NCBI GenBank assembly: GCA_964036275.1
Contig: OZ038438.1
Span: 9,182,978 to 9,246,977 of the forward strand
Origin: Litoditis marina
Taxonomy: Eukaryota > Nematoda > Chromadorea > Rhabditida > Rhabditidae
Reading direction: 5' to 3'
DNA length: 64,000 nucleotides
Numbering within the stretch: position 1 is the stretch's first letter; each line of letters starts with the position of its first letter. Under the pieces are notes generated by a model. That model searched no databases. It was not told where the DNA came from and saw only the letters and a list, made by a program, of their open reading frames with translations. This document shows, piece by piece, positions 13,727-35,200 of this stretch. The position numbers were made by a program, and so were the translations under genes.

Positions 13727-14586
13727 GACGGCTGAAACAACAATTGTCTACAAATAATGAGAAACAATAGAATTATGGAAATGAGAACGAAGATATACGG
13801 AGCATCATAACAAGAAGGTAAGAAACAGAAAAGGCCAATAAGATAACTAGGAAGGAAGAAATTTGAATTAGGGCCATTAATACTAATTGAACTAACTAAT
13901 AATAACATTCTAGACCCGCCTTCTCTTGGTAATCAAAAACTAACTAAGACCGATGCACAAAAACTGATGTCCAACTTTCATCATCTATCTTTACCAAAGA
14001 ATGTTTCAAAAAGCTCATGAATTGACAACAAAAAATTATTTTAATATAAATATAATGAGTTTTATATATATATATATATTATAAATCATCGAAACGCGAT
14101 ATGTTGCATTGCAGATTCAAATGCGCCATTTTCCCGCGCACACAGAAGGTCATTTGAGTACAGTACTCCCAAGCTAACCAAAAATCCGGGTAGCTAATTA
14201 CATAAGTCATTTATAAGGGTTCTGCAAGTTGAGTCACACTCAAGAAGTTCATCATTGAGAGGCGAAACGATGCAATACAATAAACCCAGTAACTTTTTTT
14301 CTCATAATAAATAAGAACTTTTACAATTTCAACGGAGAGGAGCTTTTTTCTATTTTTATACTAATTAATTACGCTAAATATAGTACTTCATATTTCCTTC
14401 TATTTATAATTACTTAAAATTTATAGCAAATCTCTCGTGAACGGCTTGCAACGATGTTGGCCAACACTAAAAAAATGATAATAATAAAAAGTATATGACA
14501 GCCAACATCAACGAGGAAAAAATATAAAAAAATTGTTTAGCTTCATTGCAGCAAGAAAACAAGAACAAAACATAACAACAAAACAA

Positions 14587-16425
14587 TCAATATTCATCCC
14601 CGTCCATATTATCGTCAGATGCATCATACCTGAAAAACAACTGATATTATTCGTCATATTCTCCACTTGAGCCAATTTCAGCATCGACCAGTTCCACAAA
14701 GAACCGGGTATTTTTGAGAGAACAGCTTGAAACGTGATTAATAATACGTTTCCAAACCAGTTCAACAGAAACTTAGTTAGTGATTGATGGTTAAAGAAAT
14801 AGCTGGAATGAAGAACTAAGTGAACACAAACAACTGAAGAGTGGGTTCACAAAATACGGGCACAGTAGTATCAGAAGACTCACGCCTCTCCGTTGTCAAA
14901 GTGGTTGTCATTGTAATCGTCATCTAAGTTATCATCCTCAGAGCCAGGCTCGCCTTCAGCCAATTCCGACTTTTCCGACCCTTCTTCCTGGAAAAAAACT
15001 TGCGTCACAGCGGAGGCAAGTTAGCTCAAGTTTCTCAGGTATAAGGGAGATCTAGCAATAGTAAATAGTATGAGCTGTTTCACTGAAATAGGCATAATAT
15101 AGGCATGACAAAAAAAGAGGGGAAAACAGCAAATTACACATCTCTCCACGTCCTGTTCCTTTTAAAACTACAAATTATACCTACATTTCAATTCAGAATC
15201 TGAACGAACAATTTGCCTAAGATCCACAAACAAACAAGCAACTGATTTATATTAGTAGATATAGGCATGACCTTACAAATTTCAGTCAGTTTTCTATGTA
15301 CTGTTTTCAGAACATTACGTAATTTCTACCAAATCACTGAAAACTTCATTCAAACCTTCTGATCATTGAAAAACAGTAATTGTAAAGTTCGACAGTAAAC
15401 TGTGTGTATACAAATACGTGATAATGAACATCGTAGCATATGGATAAACTACCTCATTTTGCTCCTCCTTTTCGTCTTCACCTTCAGTCTCCTTCTCCTC
15501 CAACTTTTTCAATTTTTCTGCAATTTCTTCTCCACTGATATCCACCTTCCGCCGTTTCGCGGCTAAAATTTCTGTCCTACTTCGCCGCCAGCACAATTCT
15601 TCGGGTAAACGGGTGAAGTCTGTAAAACAAGAAACTCACAAATCAAAAATCCAAAGTACAATACGAACAGATTTTCGGGCAATTCTGAACGTAACCACAT
15701 AAAGATCAAAGAACAATCAGCATATAACATCAGAACCTGATAGTAGCGTTTACAACTCCTAGCTTTGTATTTATCGACAGTGAGTTAATTCGAGCAGTGT
15801 GCAAATCATAAATGAAGGTATCACGAACCAGGTTGCAGTTTATCTCTTTCGAGTGATGTAAACTTGTCCAAGTACCGTCGAATATCCTTCTTCTCGTTCT
15901 GGTCTAGATAAAACTCTGACTCATGGAACCTAAGAATGGAAATGAATTCAAGTGCAGAAACAAGAAATAAAAGAAACTCCTCTCTTCCCTAACTATCAAT
16001 AGAAGAAGAAGTGTACCACACCTGTTGGCGATCTCCAGTTTTAGATGAGCCATATAAGATTGCTCTGCTCCCATGTCTAGTTCCATAACCGATCGAGTAA
16101 GAATCTGTAAGAAAAACTCGGCAATAGTTTTCTGCAATACTTAATTAAGGAAACAAGGTATGCACCAAGTGAGTATACATATGTAACATGTGAAACTTTT
16201 CTCCATTCATTTTCCATACTTTGACGTTTTACGCACTTTACACAATTGAGCCATTCTGACATCGAACAAACAGCTCGAACTTACCGGATAGAGCGGGGGT
16301 TCAATAGATCGATTAGGCTGCTGTTGTTGATAGGCGGCCATCTCATGACGAGCTATGCCGAGAGCATTTGCTACGGCGCGCACGGTGGCGCCGGCACCAC
16401 CACCGCCTCTGCCGCGACCACCCAT
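14587..16425 (-). CDS. POLR3G: DNA-directed RNA polymerase III subunit RPC7
   Basis: Subunit of the RPC3/6/7 heterotrimer that serves Pol III initiation in the nucleus. Six exons, 16285-16425, 16022-16104, 15829-15929, 15453-15619, 14884-14987 and 14587-14629, give 212 aa in consistent phase; human POLR3G and POLR3GL are a little over 200 aa. The start is a Gly/Arg-rich MGGRGRGGGGAG. Next comes a conserved part around EPPLYP and EQSYMAHLKLEIANRF, then a basic block RRSRTEILAAKRRK. The tail is very acidic and ends in DYNDNHFDNGEA and DDNMDGDEY, the C-terminal signature of the family. The TTTCAG acceptor is 17 nt before the ATG. The gene sits 0.7 kb after the m-AAA protease and 0.9 kb before FEN1, all in one direction. 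Identification rests on the family's N- and C-terminal motifs. Confidence 0.88.
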
Positions 16426-17110
16426 TCAGCGGATGTTGTGTACTGAAATTAGCTTTTACAGCCTACCACGCACATGGCTTTGGTATACATATCTCCACGC
16501 AGGTCAACTCTCGCGTCGAAAACACGGTCTTTTCTATTTCATAGATATATAACATAGCACAAGTACTGACATGTAAGTGAGAACACATACTTTATTGATA
16601 AAAAAGAAAATTGGATTTTGATATTTATTTTTACAACCTACACGTTACTGTCAACAAATCGAACGAATAACATTCAACAGAAGCTAAAAAAAAACTGTAA
16701 CAGAAAACGAGAGCCTAGCGCTATACGGGAGTGGCACATCAGTTTATAATCCGAGTTGTCAATTAAAAACGAGTGCCAGGAACCTAACATGGAATAAAAG
16801 AGAAGAGGGTTATGGACAGATCAATACACATTTGCCATGATAGCTTCTCAATAAAATACCGGAAGAACTCATGAATGAACAACAAAATAAATACTCACGG
16901 CTTCATGTCACGTATTACAGAAGAAAACTTGAAACTGTTACGTACAGAGGAAAGCCATAGAAGAACTACGTGACAGGAAGCCTAATTCGACATAAAACTA
17001 GAGAGTATAATAGATATTTCACACCAACTATGCGAGCGCCCTGTGAGCCACCCATTGTCTACAGAACAGTTGATTGACCGAGAAACAATAGTCTGTGGTG
17101 TTCATTCAGC

Positions 17111-25646
<8,536 letters not shown>

Positions 25647-27611
25647 CTAAAAAAAGACTAGTCATATGATATATAGGGCTTGAACCAAAACAAGCTATTG
25701 AATATTAAAATATCTACGCCCAATTACACGTAGAACAAGCAACCAGATTCTATTTGTAGGTCCCCGATAATCATACCAAAACTATTTTCAGCGGAATGGC
25801 CGTATACGAGATCGAGAAGCATTGTGCACAGTATAGCTGAGTTTCTTCTGTTAAGAATGATTGCTTTCTTTTCGGATTCACAAATCTAACCAAGTTTCTT
25901 TTTGATAACAACCAACTCAAAAAACCAACGGGTGATTTTCTGGTGCATGTGGCCTTTGCTTCTATGAAAAAATTAATAAATTGGAGATAAACCGTTGTTA
26001 AGTGAATAGCCGAACATACAATTGCACAATATTCAGCACTGCTGAAATCACGCAAACTTTCGAGAATGGTCGGCTACCGGAACATGAACCTATACATGAA
26101 ATTTGTTGATAACCTCTAATGAATAACTGAAGCTATTAACGTCATTTCGAGATGAGAACTTGAACATGAAGAATATTATATCACAATCAGGAATAATGAA
26201 GAAAAATGACGTATTTAGATTTGCGGTCGAGTCAGGGATATTTCAACATCAGCCGCGTTTCTGCGTCAGGTGCTATTTCGTCAACAGTGCCCACCGTAAG
26301 CCGATCCAAACTAAAATATGTATAGTACTTACCAATCCCATATATAGGCCTACAGTACGAATTTCAGACATTCAAAGCTGTTTTTTGACATGTTGGAGTA
26401 TTTGGAAACTGTCGAGTATTTGTGTACTACCAACAAACGAATGAACGAGATGTCAAAAACAAGCAGAAAAATATTACAAAACCGGTACGCACACACACGA
26501 CACACAGCAAACTACGAAAGTGTGAGGGGTAGGTCATGGAAATGTGCTCCACTTCTTGTTTCTGTGAGTCGTTTTGTCATTTTGGTAGCTACCAATACAA
26601 AAGTTTGCGGCGGACTGAACAGTCGTAAGCTAAATCTTGACTGGAATTCTTTTTTACGGGCAAGGAAAGTCTGTTTGACATCTAGAGTATTAGATGCACT
26701 TTTTAACGTGTGAAATTTCCAGAATAGTTTTTTTGTTTGTTCATGATATCCGAAGAGACGCTTTGAAGACAAATCATCAAACAATTGTAATTTTCGCTCT
26801 AATGCAGATTAAATTGCAAATATGCCGTAGTCACTCTTTTCAACTACTATCGTGGTTGGTCAATCAATGTTTCACGCCGACAACTGTACGTTTTTCTGTG
26901 AATGCCTCCATTCAACTTACGAACTCCTTTTCTCTCGTGTTCATTAAAAGAAAGAAAAACACACTTAGGAAAAGAAACACAGTAACGTTATTAAACGAAA
27001 AAAAACATGAAACTGAAATAAACTTATGCATCGATGGAGGAAATAAGTCGAAAAATTTGAATATCATGCACACTAATCTACTATGACTCACACACATAAA
27101 AGCTTTCAAACAGAATGAGTGAGAATAGACAATTGAGTCACAGAATAAAAACAGGAGAACTTTGAATATGGAGTGTGAAGCTGTCGTTTGATCCGAGGCC
27201 CCAATGGGTGTATCTAAATTGTGAACCCATAACCAAAACGTACTAGAATGCTAACTGTGATTGTGTGGTACAATAAAAAAACCAAACGTTATTATTTTAG
27301 TAATACGAAATGGATAATTAGTATTGCTCAGAACCCAGATGTATATGTGTGACAGAAAATTAGACAGATACCACAAAATAATAGTGCCGAAAGCACGCAA
27401 AGCCGCTCACTTTTTCGTTTTCAAAGAACTTGTTATTTTTTGTGATCGTTTCAGGTCATCGAGAAAGAGAAGAGAAAGTTTGAGGTTTTAGTCAATTGGT
27501 GATCCATCTATTTCGCTATTCGAAAAGCCTGCGTTTATTGTCCTATCCCGCTGTGTTTATAGTTTGATCGTGTTGCTCTCGGGTCAGAATTCGTTTATTA
27601 TGGCGTGTTTC

Positions 27612-27870
27612 GAGGGGCCAATTCACTGGAGACCCGGGTCCTTCCCGAACCAAACCGCGAACCGGTCACTCAAGAACCGAACCGACCGAAGCAGATCGTA
27701 TACAAGGTAAAATGAGTGAGGATCTACTCATTCTACATTGTGTGCGACTTGTTTGTTCAAATCATGATTAATGTCGGTCCGGTTCAAACGTTCCACTGGA
27801 GAACCGGTCGGTTCCCCAGTGACCGGTTCGGTTCGGGAAGGACCCGGTTCTCCAGTGAATTCGTCGTTTC
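27612..27870. mobile_element. GAACCGGTTC-rich inverted-repeat element, copy 1
   Basis: The left arm begins near AATTCACTGGAGACCCGGGT and the right arm ends ACCCGGTTCTCCAGTGAATT. Both are filled with repeats of GAACCG/CGGTTC and GGGAAGGACC. The arms pair over most of about 100 bp around a centre containing CATGATTAATGTCGGT. Related copies are at 50935-51062 and 62080-62370. No reading frame; this looks like a foldback or MITE-type element. Confidence 0.75.
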
Positions 27871-28183
27871 GAGGAGCTACAGAAATGACTCCGTCACTCC
27901 CTATATCCCACCCAGCTCGTCTTTGATGATGATTTATTACGCAAATGAAAGCGTGAAAAATATGAAAAATAGGAATGAAAAAGTAAGAAGAAACCAGAAG
28001 TTGAGATACAACATTGGATAATACAGTCACAGAATGAAATATGAACACAATGCAGTAACAAGTACAGTAACACGATGTATATATAATAGTTGTCACAGAA
28101 GTACAATCAGAAACTGAACAAGGTGTAACACAATGCATTAGACTACGAATAATGGGAACTAACAGATACGTTCCATTTTAAAC

Positions 28184-28429
28184 CTAGTTAACGGTTTCCA
28201 GCAAGTACCTTTTTATGCTTTTAACACATAGCGGCATTGTTTTATTCTTGGTTATCTTCAAGTATTTCGAGCCAGCTCTTATAGTGAAAAACTGTGCTCT
28301 AGTTTTGGATTTCGGCGCACTGAAACGTAATTTCAAACTCGCACCCCTTGTGCGCGAATTATCGAAGTTATAGAAGTTTGATGCAGTAAGGCCTGATTGT
28401 TCGTTAACAATTTTGTGTACCATGATCAA
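28184..28429 (-). repeat. Repeat with conserved short reading frame, copy 1
   Basis: An 81-codon open frame on the minus strand. Its central part (SRTRGASLKLRFSAPK, then RAQFFTIRAGSKYLK) matches the frame at 39527-39718 with about half the residues identical. Many differences between the copies are synonymous (TCA/TCG, CGT/CGC, CGG/AGA, GGA/GGC, AAA/AAG), which is what selection on a protein leaves. No splice signals or known domain. It may be a remnant of a transposon-encoded protein. Confidence 0.55.
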
Positions 28430-29227
28430 GTCAAAAACTTTGCGTCGTTTTTCAAGTGAGCTTTAAAGTGTCATAAATTTCGTTTTCCCTGCCGAGAGTT
28501 CATCTGACTTCTCAATGTGCCTCTTGACATTATGAAATATTGCGATTACTACGAACAATACGAATGAAGGTGGACCGCGTGCTTCGAACCGGATACCGGC
28601 ACATTAACGACGGTTTCCTTCGAAGTACACTAATCACGCATTTTCAATTCGAAAAACATTGGTGTTAATAAAAAAATACTGTTTTGAGGACCACCGAAAA
28701 CTGTGGATTGATTCAGAATAACTTCCCATTCATTCTTCGTTGATAAAATGACCAATGAAAAAACATTTATTTAGTAGGAACGCAGAATTAAGGGAACAGT
28801 AAGCGAACAGTATGACAGCATACATGTAGGGTCATCGAGACCGAAAATCACCGTATTCGAGATTTGAAAATGATGTTCATCGTATAAAGAACGCGTGTGC
28901 TTATGCAATAAATAAGAAACGTGAGCCATTAACTAACACAAACTTTCGACATGTCGTTCAAAGGTTCACGAAAGAAAATCCTAAGACTCATTAAAATGTG
29001 ATGATGCTGATGGAGAAGAGATCGCCGAAGGAAATAAATAAATAAAACAAAAACCTTCAGATTATAAACAACACTCAAGACGAGAGGCATACAATGTAAG
29101 GCAAAAATATAGTTGGCAACATAGCCAACATATATGAATTGTACAAATAAAAAGGTTAGGGATGAATTAGTGATCAACCAGCAAGAACAATAGTACCCTA
29201 GGAAACGATTGGCAGTAATCGAGAATC

Positions 29228-32200
29228 CTATAACTGTCCAGTGTATTCCTTTGCACCGGAAACACCGAGACTGCTCTCCATAATCTGATCTCTCAACCTC
29301 CAAAGCGAGCGTACAACGTCCTCTTCAGAAGCAACTTCCCTGCCTTGTACTTGCTGAAAATGAGAAATCCCTCTTCCTTACTCTTAGTTTCTTTCTTCGG
29401 ATAATAATTGGTTCTCGCCCGTAGCAAAGAATTAAACTGACGAAACTACCGGACAGCACAGCCCATTACTTTAGCCTTACCTAGTCGTCGTATTTAAAGG
29501 GAGTGTAACTTGAAGTTTGCAACATATGAAACACAAAAGAAGAAAGCCACTTGAATTTGAACATTCCACAAAAACATTCGGCACATACCTTAATCCAATG
29601 TCCGGGCAATTGCTTCTTTGGGTGAGTATTCTTTGAATTGGCGGCCATACTTCGCTCCCAGCTACTAACACTACGTTGGCGATTAGAACCCAATGATTCA
29701 ATATATCTGAAATAACGCGAAATGAACAAACATTGGATGAGAGAGCAAAAAGATCACGTAAATTTCAAATACTCTCTGGAAATGAACCAAAAGTGGTAGA
29801 ACTTTACCGGCAAACTATATTGATTATGTTACAAGTTACAAGCTGAGAATATTGAAACATTTGAAAACAAAGTATAAATTACCAGCTGTGGAAAGAAGTG
29901 AGTGTGCATGAAAACAGAGAAATACCAAGTTGATAACTAGTCGCTGACCCACCTGAGATACGTATCCGAATGTAGAACCCTTTTCGACATGAATGAGGAC
30001 GGGGCATGGACAAAGACCGGCTCCGCTCCGGGAGGCATCTTGACCAGTGCTCGACCAGGGTCGGCTATCACCGATTGCTGCTGATGATGAGGGTGCACAG
30101 AGTTCTGTACCGCCTGTCCCGGGTGCTATAATCAGACATAGATAATACTATCTGGATGAAATCCAGAATGCACACAACTAAAACATACCCACATATCAAA
30201 CAACAAGTAAACATAATAAAGTACCATACCTGCTGGTGAGCCTGTGAGGAAGATGCTTGCGATACGTAAGCTTGTTGCGGCGCTTGCTGAGCATGCAACA
30301 TATGCGGGGCGGGTGCCTAAAAACAACATAATTAGACATTGTTTTCTGTTCATCCTTTGGGTTGCAACTATTCCAGTAGTCTGGGTGAGTTGTTTTATCC
30401 GTATAATCACAATGGTCGTTTTTTCATTCATTATGTGATGACCAAATGAAGTCGAGTTGTTCTCATTGTCAATTCCCGAAACTTATTTCCGCGTTTGAAA
30501 TTTTTGACATTAATTTCACTTCTTCGCTTCTATATGACAAGCTTGAATGTAAATGAATAAATAAATCAATTAATCAACACATATTACAAGTACTGCTAAT
30601 AGAACTTTGAAGAAGGGCGATTATGTGGTCCAATCCTAACGCTTCAGTCCTTTAAACTGCAATACATTCTTCAATTGCAGTTTAAAGGACACGGGATTGG
30701 TCCACAAAATCGTCCTGCTTCAACTGAATATAATAGAAGGACGGGTGAAGGGTTTTCGTACCGAGTAGTGATGCTCGCCATTCATCTGGTGATGACCATT
30801 CACTTGTGGCACTGGCTGCTGCGGCGTCTGCGGCTGGTTCTGATGAATGGAATTGCTTGCGGAGCCAGCTGCTCGACCGTACGGGTAGTGGACAAGCTGG
30901 TAGTTCTGCAAAACATTAGAAATACTTAAGGACGCGCAAGATATTTCTTCTCATTCGAAACGGAAGAAAAACAACTCTTACGAGGCTATACAATTGGGAA
31001 CTATCTTGTTACTATGAAAAACTAAAAATCAAAGAGACGAACCTCCCCTGACGGCGACTGCGTACTGATCAATCTATAGAAATTCCGTCCTAGCTGGTTC
31101 TGATACATGCTTCTGCCGGAATTGGGAAGATGCTTTTCCTGAAGGAGCACAGATCATAGAAATTTATCACTATCAACTAAATAACAATGGAAAATTTACA
31201 CCAGTGAGTCCAACCATCACACAAAGGTGTGACTACTCCACAGCAAGTAACCTGCTTTTCAATCTAAAGTTCATGAGATTGCATCAGAATAAACCGATTA
31301 TCCAAACATTGGGTCTCGGGGAAAAAGTAGCACGTTTTTATTATTTTTCTGGCTATTTGGCCAACTTTACGACTATCATTCAAAAAGGATACCTTCATGT
31401 GTCGATGGAGACGAGGCAGAGAAGGGAACGGTTTGCCATCCTTCCTGTTCCGAAGACAGGTTACCCACATACACACGTATTGGTTCTCACTATCCACTGA
31501 AAACAGTTGTAATGTGGTGTGTGGAAAAAACATTGCGCATAAGTATACATAATTCTCTCAAGGTGAAACACCAACCTATCTCTGTTGAATTGGCGCGACC
31601 GCACTCAACCCCAGCATCTTGAGCGAAATAAAAAAACAAGAACAAATAACTAGTATAATGTTGAACAAGGAATAAAAAATTAGAACTCACGAATAATCTG
31701 ACTAGTATGATGTTGGACAATGTGCTCGTAAAGACCGTTCTCCTGATCGAACTGAGAATCGCAATTGCTCCAACGACATTGATGAACCCGTTGCTGACCA
31801 GGCTGCAACAAGCAATCATACTGACAGACTGACAGTCTCAATAGACATTTTCCGACCTTTTATTATTACCAGTTCCTTGCTTTTACAACAGTTTTTACGT
31901 ACTGTTCATACAGAAACGAAGTAATAGTAGGCCTCAACAAAAGAGAACTGGAAAAAAACTAAACTAGCTGCCTAGACAACATGCCTTCGTTTACACTTAA
32001 ATGACCCAGAAATAATGTTTTCCACGACTAACCTGGAGTTGTTCTTTGAGTAAGGCACGAGCAGCTTCCTGTTTTGCCCGCTCAGTTGCTATGTACTCAG
32101 CCCGAACCTCGTACTGGCGTTTCTGATCCTCAGACAACTTTTTCCACTGAAATAAACAAAATCGTTGAAATACAAAACTATAACTAAATTGCCTAAAAGG

Positions 32201-35200
32201 TTGAACAATGATGAAAATTTACATACCTCAATACCAACAATCTTCGACACTTCTCCGAAACCAGCTTCAGGATTCTCATGCATTATACGTTTCCGTACTT
32301 CAGCAGAGAACAGAATGTAGCCAGACTTGCTCTTAGCTGTCAACTTAGGCTGAGCAGCCAACCAAGTATTCAGTTCACCGGGCTGAAAACAAACCGGTCA
32401 CGTAAACCAGGCACACGACGATAAATCGACTGCATTATTTTGTACATTCCCATACTCACAAATAAACTTGTACAACTTGATTTTTCAAAATACGTTCAAA
32501 CTGTCAAAATTTAAACTCGACTGTGTTCTGATCCATGAAAATATTCATGTAAGAATGTGCACTCTAGAAAACTACAAATTAAAAACAATACAACCAAAAA
32601 GCTCACGCATAATTGAATCAGAAATGAAATCAATATCTACAATATCATATTTCAAATATCAAGTACATTCAAAACACAAACCTTGCAGCTTGATACCGAT
32701 TCATTACCATCGGTATCATTCTCATCCAACATATCTATATCCAAGGGGTCCAGGGGAACAGCCATATCGTTCTTAAGAAGAGGAGACATTTCCTGGAAAT
32801 TACATCAATCTTTGAGCGATGAACCAATAATAAACTTCCCGAACGACACGTAATCTCAAATGCCACCTAAATCAAAACTCATTTGTACAAATTGCTTCAT
32901 CGAGTGTATGCGATGAATGGTTGTTACCATGGCGAGGTAATCATAGCAATTTAGAAGACGCATGGTGTTCTATCCCAGTCAAAGGGTACTTTCACTACAA
33001 AAGCGATATTTATTATCCGCTTTCTCCGAAACTTCAGAATACTAACCGAGAATAACGGGCCACTCACAAAACCAAATTGAACAGTAATAAGAGCTCAAAC
33101 GTGAACATGACTAGTTAACCACATGGTCACACAAAGACCTGAGAGAATGGCAACGCAGGTCTTAGAACAAGAGGTCAGAACTAAATTGCGTTCGAGCAGA
33201 GTAACAGGCCAGCGGGAAAGTAAACTCGCATAAAGATATAACCAGAGGATAATGGGAGTTACAAGCTATAGAGAAGACCTATTATACAAATACATTTACA
33301 ATTATTCTGTTACTTCCACGAGATAAGATAGCTAGATAGAAAATCTGAACAACGACACATGTGATACCATGAAACAACCTAAAATTATTCAAGATAAGCT
33401 CGAAACAAGCTGAATTAACACCATTGAACCTAAAAATTGACAGTAACAACTGTAAACATACCTTTTCCATTGTTAATGGTGCTTTGAAGACATACACTTC
33501 AGCATCAACCACAGAGGGACCGTTTTTGTAGGGCTGAAAAGATAATAAATACATCAAGTTTAATACAATCTCCAAGGCGGGCGCCATTGGATAGAAGTGA
33601 ATCAAAGAAATTGAACAACAAAGGAGATGCAGTAGCAAAGCCGTTGGCTTCTAAGAATGGTGAAGTGCTAAAAGCCTATCAAAAATCGATAAAGACGCCG
33701 AATATTGAGCTATAACTAGGAATGCGGCGACGGCGGTGGCGGGCCTTGTGCTCATGCTGCCGGCGCTGGGTTCCCGTGCCGGCGGAACCGCGGCCATACA
33801 GATTTCGCGGCGAGGAGTAGCCCAGACAATCGCAGCATCAACACACTTGGTCAGTATTCGCAGCAACCGCCCGCCACCAGCCACGCACAGCTAGCATCAC
33901 ACGGGGTCGACTCTGCACTCTCTCCCATTCACACGCTATCCAGCACCTCAATCGACGCCCAATGCCTCTGCACCCCGTACACTCTATACCACAATGTACA
34001 CGTCTAACCCTCTCCGAACGACCTAATGCCTAATACCACGGCTGTCTGTGCCCTCGTACGCCGCAATACTATTTCCTAGTGCTAACTAAAATCGATGGCC
34101 TATCGGGAACAAACAGACGGTGCTGGCGAATTATTTCTATTGCGAAGGATAACGCTCTGCGTCTATGCGCGAAGTACAGTATATTCTATCTTCTAGTAAA
34201 CAGATACATTTATAAAAATACTTTCAATTGAAGACCAAATTAATCTCTTTGAAGAGTAGTTACAATTAATATGCTAATAATTTAGTACACACAATCCAAT
34301 TGCACATTATTTTTTCACAGGCGGATTGAAAAACTTTATCTCGAAGAAAAACGGGTGTATTTGCGTTAAAAAAACCAACACGTGTTACTCCAGCAAGGGT
34401 AACTCATTAATATTGATTGTATTTGGGTACTATGAATGATTTTTATTGAATTTGTGTAATCGGATACTTTTGAAAGTGAATACAACTTCTCGACCAATGA
34501 CCACATCAGTCGGAGTTAGCCGTCCTTTAGGGTGGTAGTTTAGAGGTGTTTTCTTGCTTAGGCGAGATTATTCCATGTTAGCCAACGGTGATCATATCAA
34601 ACAGACTTTGCGGATGAAGAGGCGTTCCCAGCACAACAATGTTCCCACGTGACGTAATTCGATGCACCCAACAATGTTGCACCCGCGTGTCCACACCGCA
34701 CTACCGTTAATCTCGGCTATCATTGTCAAAACGGTGTAGGGTTCCAAATACCAGCTTCCGAAACAGAAAAAGGAGACCAATAATTTAGTTAAGTTCTCCG
34801 AATAGCCGAAACATTTCAAAAATCTCTTTGCCAGCATATTTTCGAAGCCACGTTGTGAATTTTCACGAATCTAGAACTAAAACGTGTTCCTTCTTGTAAT
34901 ATAGGCCTTTGTAGGCCTCACCTCGGTTGTGTGTGCGCTCAAACGAAATTTCTGTTTTTTTTTTGAATTTTGTGTACTTTAGAGATTAAAATATAAGCCG
35001 GGCACTTACTTATCAAAGTTTCTTCGAGCAATAGCAGTGAAAACGCTGGAGAAATGGTTTTTCAGTGCGATGTGTAAGCTTAATATTAGATTTAGATTCG
35101 GCAACCAAGCTATTTGACATTTCGAAATTATGGCAAAAAAAGATCATGCACATCTGTCAAGTATTGATGGAAAGTTGTGAGAAAAATGTTCGCATACCCT

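Larger units (their letters stand above)
25647..29227. other. Spacer between AFG3L2 start and PBRM1 end
   Basis: No gene supported. Open frames here (for example 26694-27086) have no splice context or protein-like composition. The stretch holds the core repeat near 27545, the inverted-repeat element at 27612-27870 and the coding-like repeat at 28184-28429. Any AFG3L2 promoter or outron must lie in the right-hand part of 25647-26500. Confidence 0.5.
29228..33533 (-). other. PBRM1: PBRM1 exons 37-49: HMG box, zinc fingers, C-terminus
   Basis: Exons: 33462-33533, 32682-32792, 32227-32382, 32033-32146, 31691-31802, 31576-31617, 31393-31496, 31043-31138, 30762-30905, 30230-30316, 29953-30125, 29589-29706, 29228-29353 (stop TAG). 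The HMG box reads KSKSGYILFSAEVRKRI then WKKLSEDQKRQYE. Finger 1 is CRWSNC with HIVQHH; finger 2 is CMWVTC with RHMKEKH split across an intron. Exons 30762-30125 are rich in Gln, His and Pro. The last two exons hold the family C-terminal motif. Confidence 0.9.

Noticed and set aside
26512..26784. Minus-strand 90-codon frame
   Set aside because: Slight likeness to the coding-like repeat (RFSLRLFSPP), not enough to call a third copy.
33651..33884. 77-codon minus-strand frame in the GC-rich island
   Set aside because: Long frames are expected by chance in GC-rich DNA; kept only as part of the island observation.
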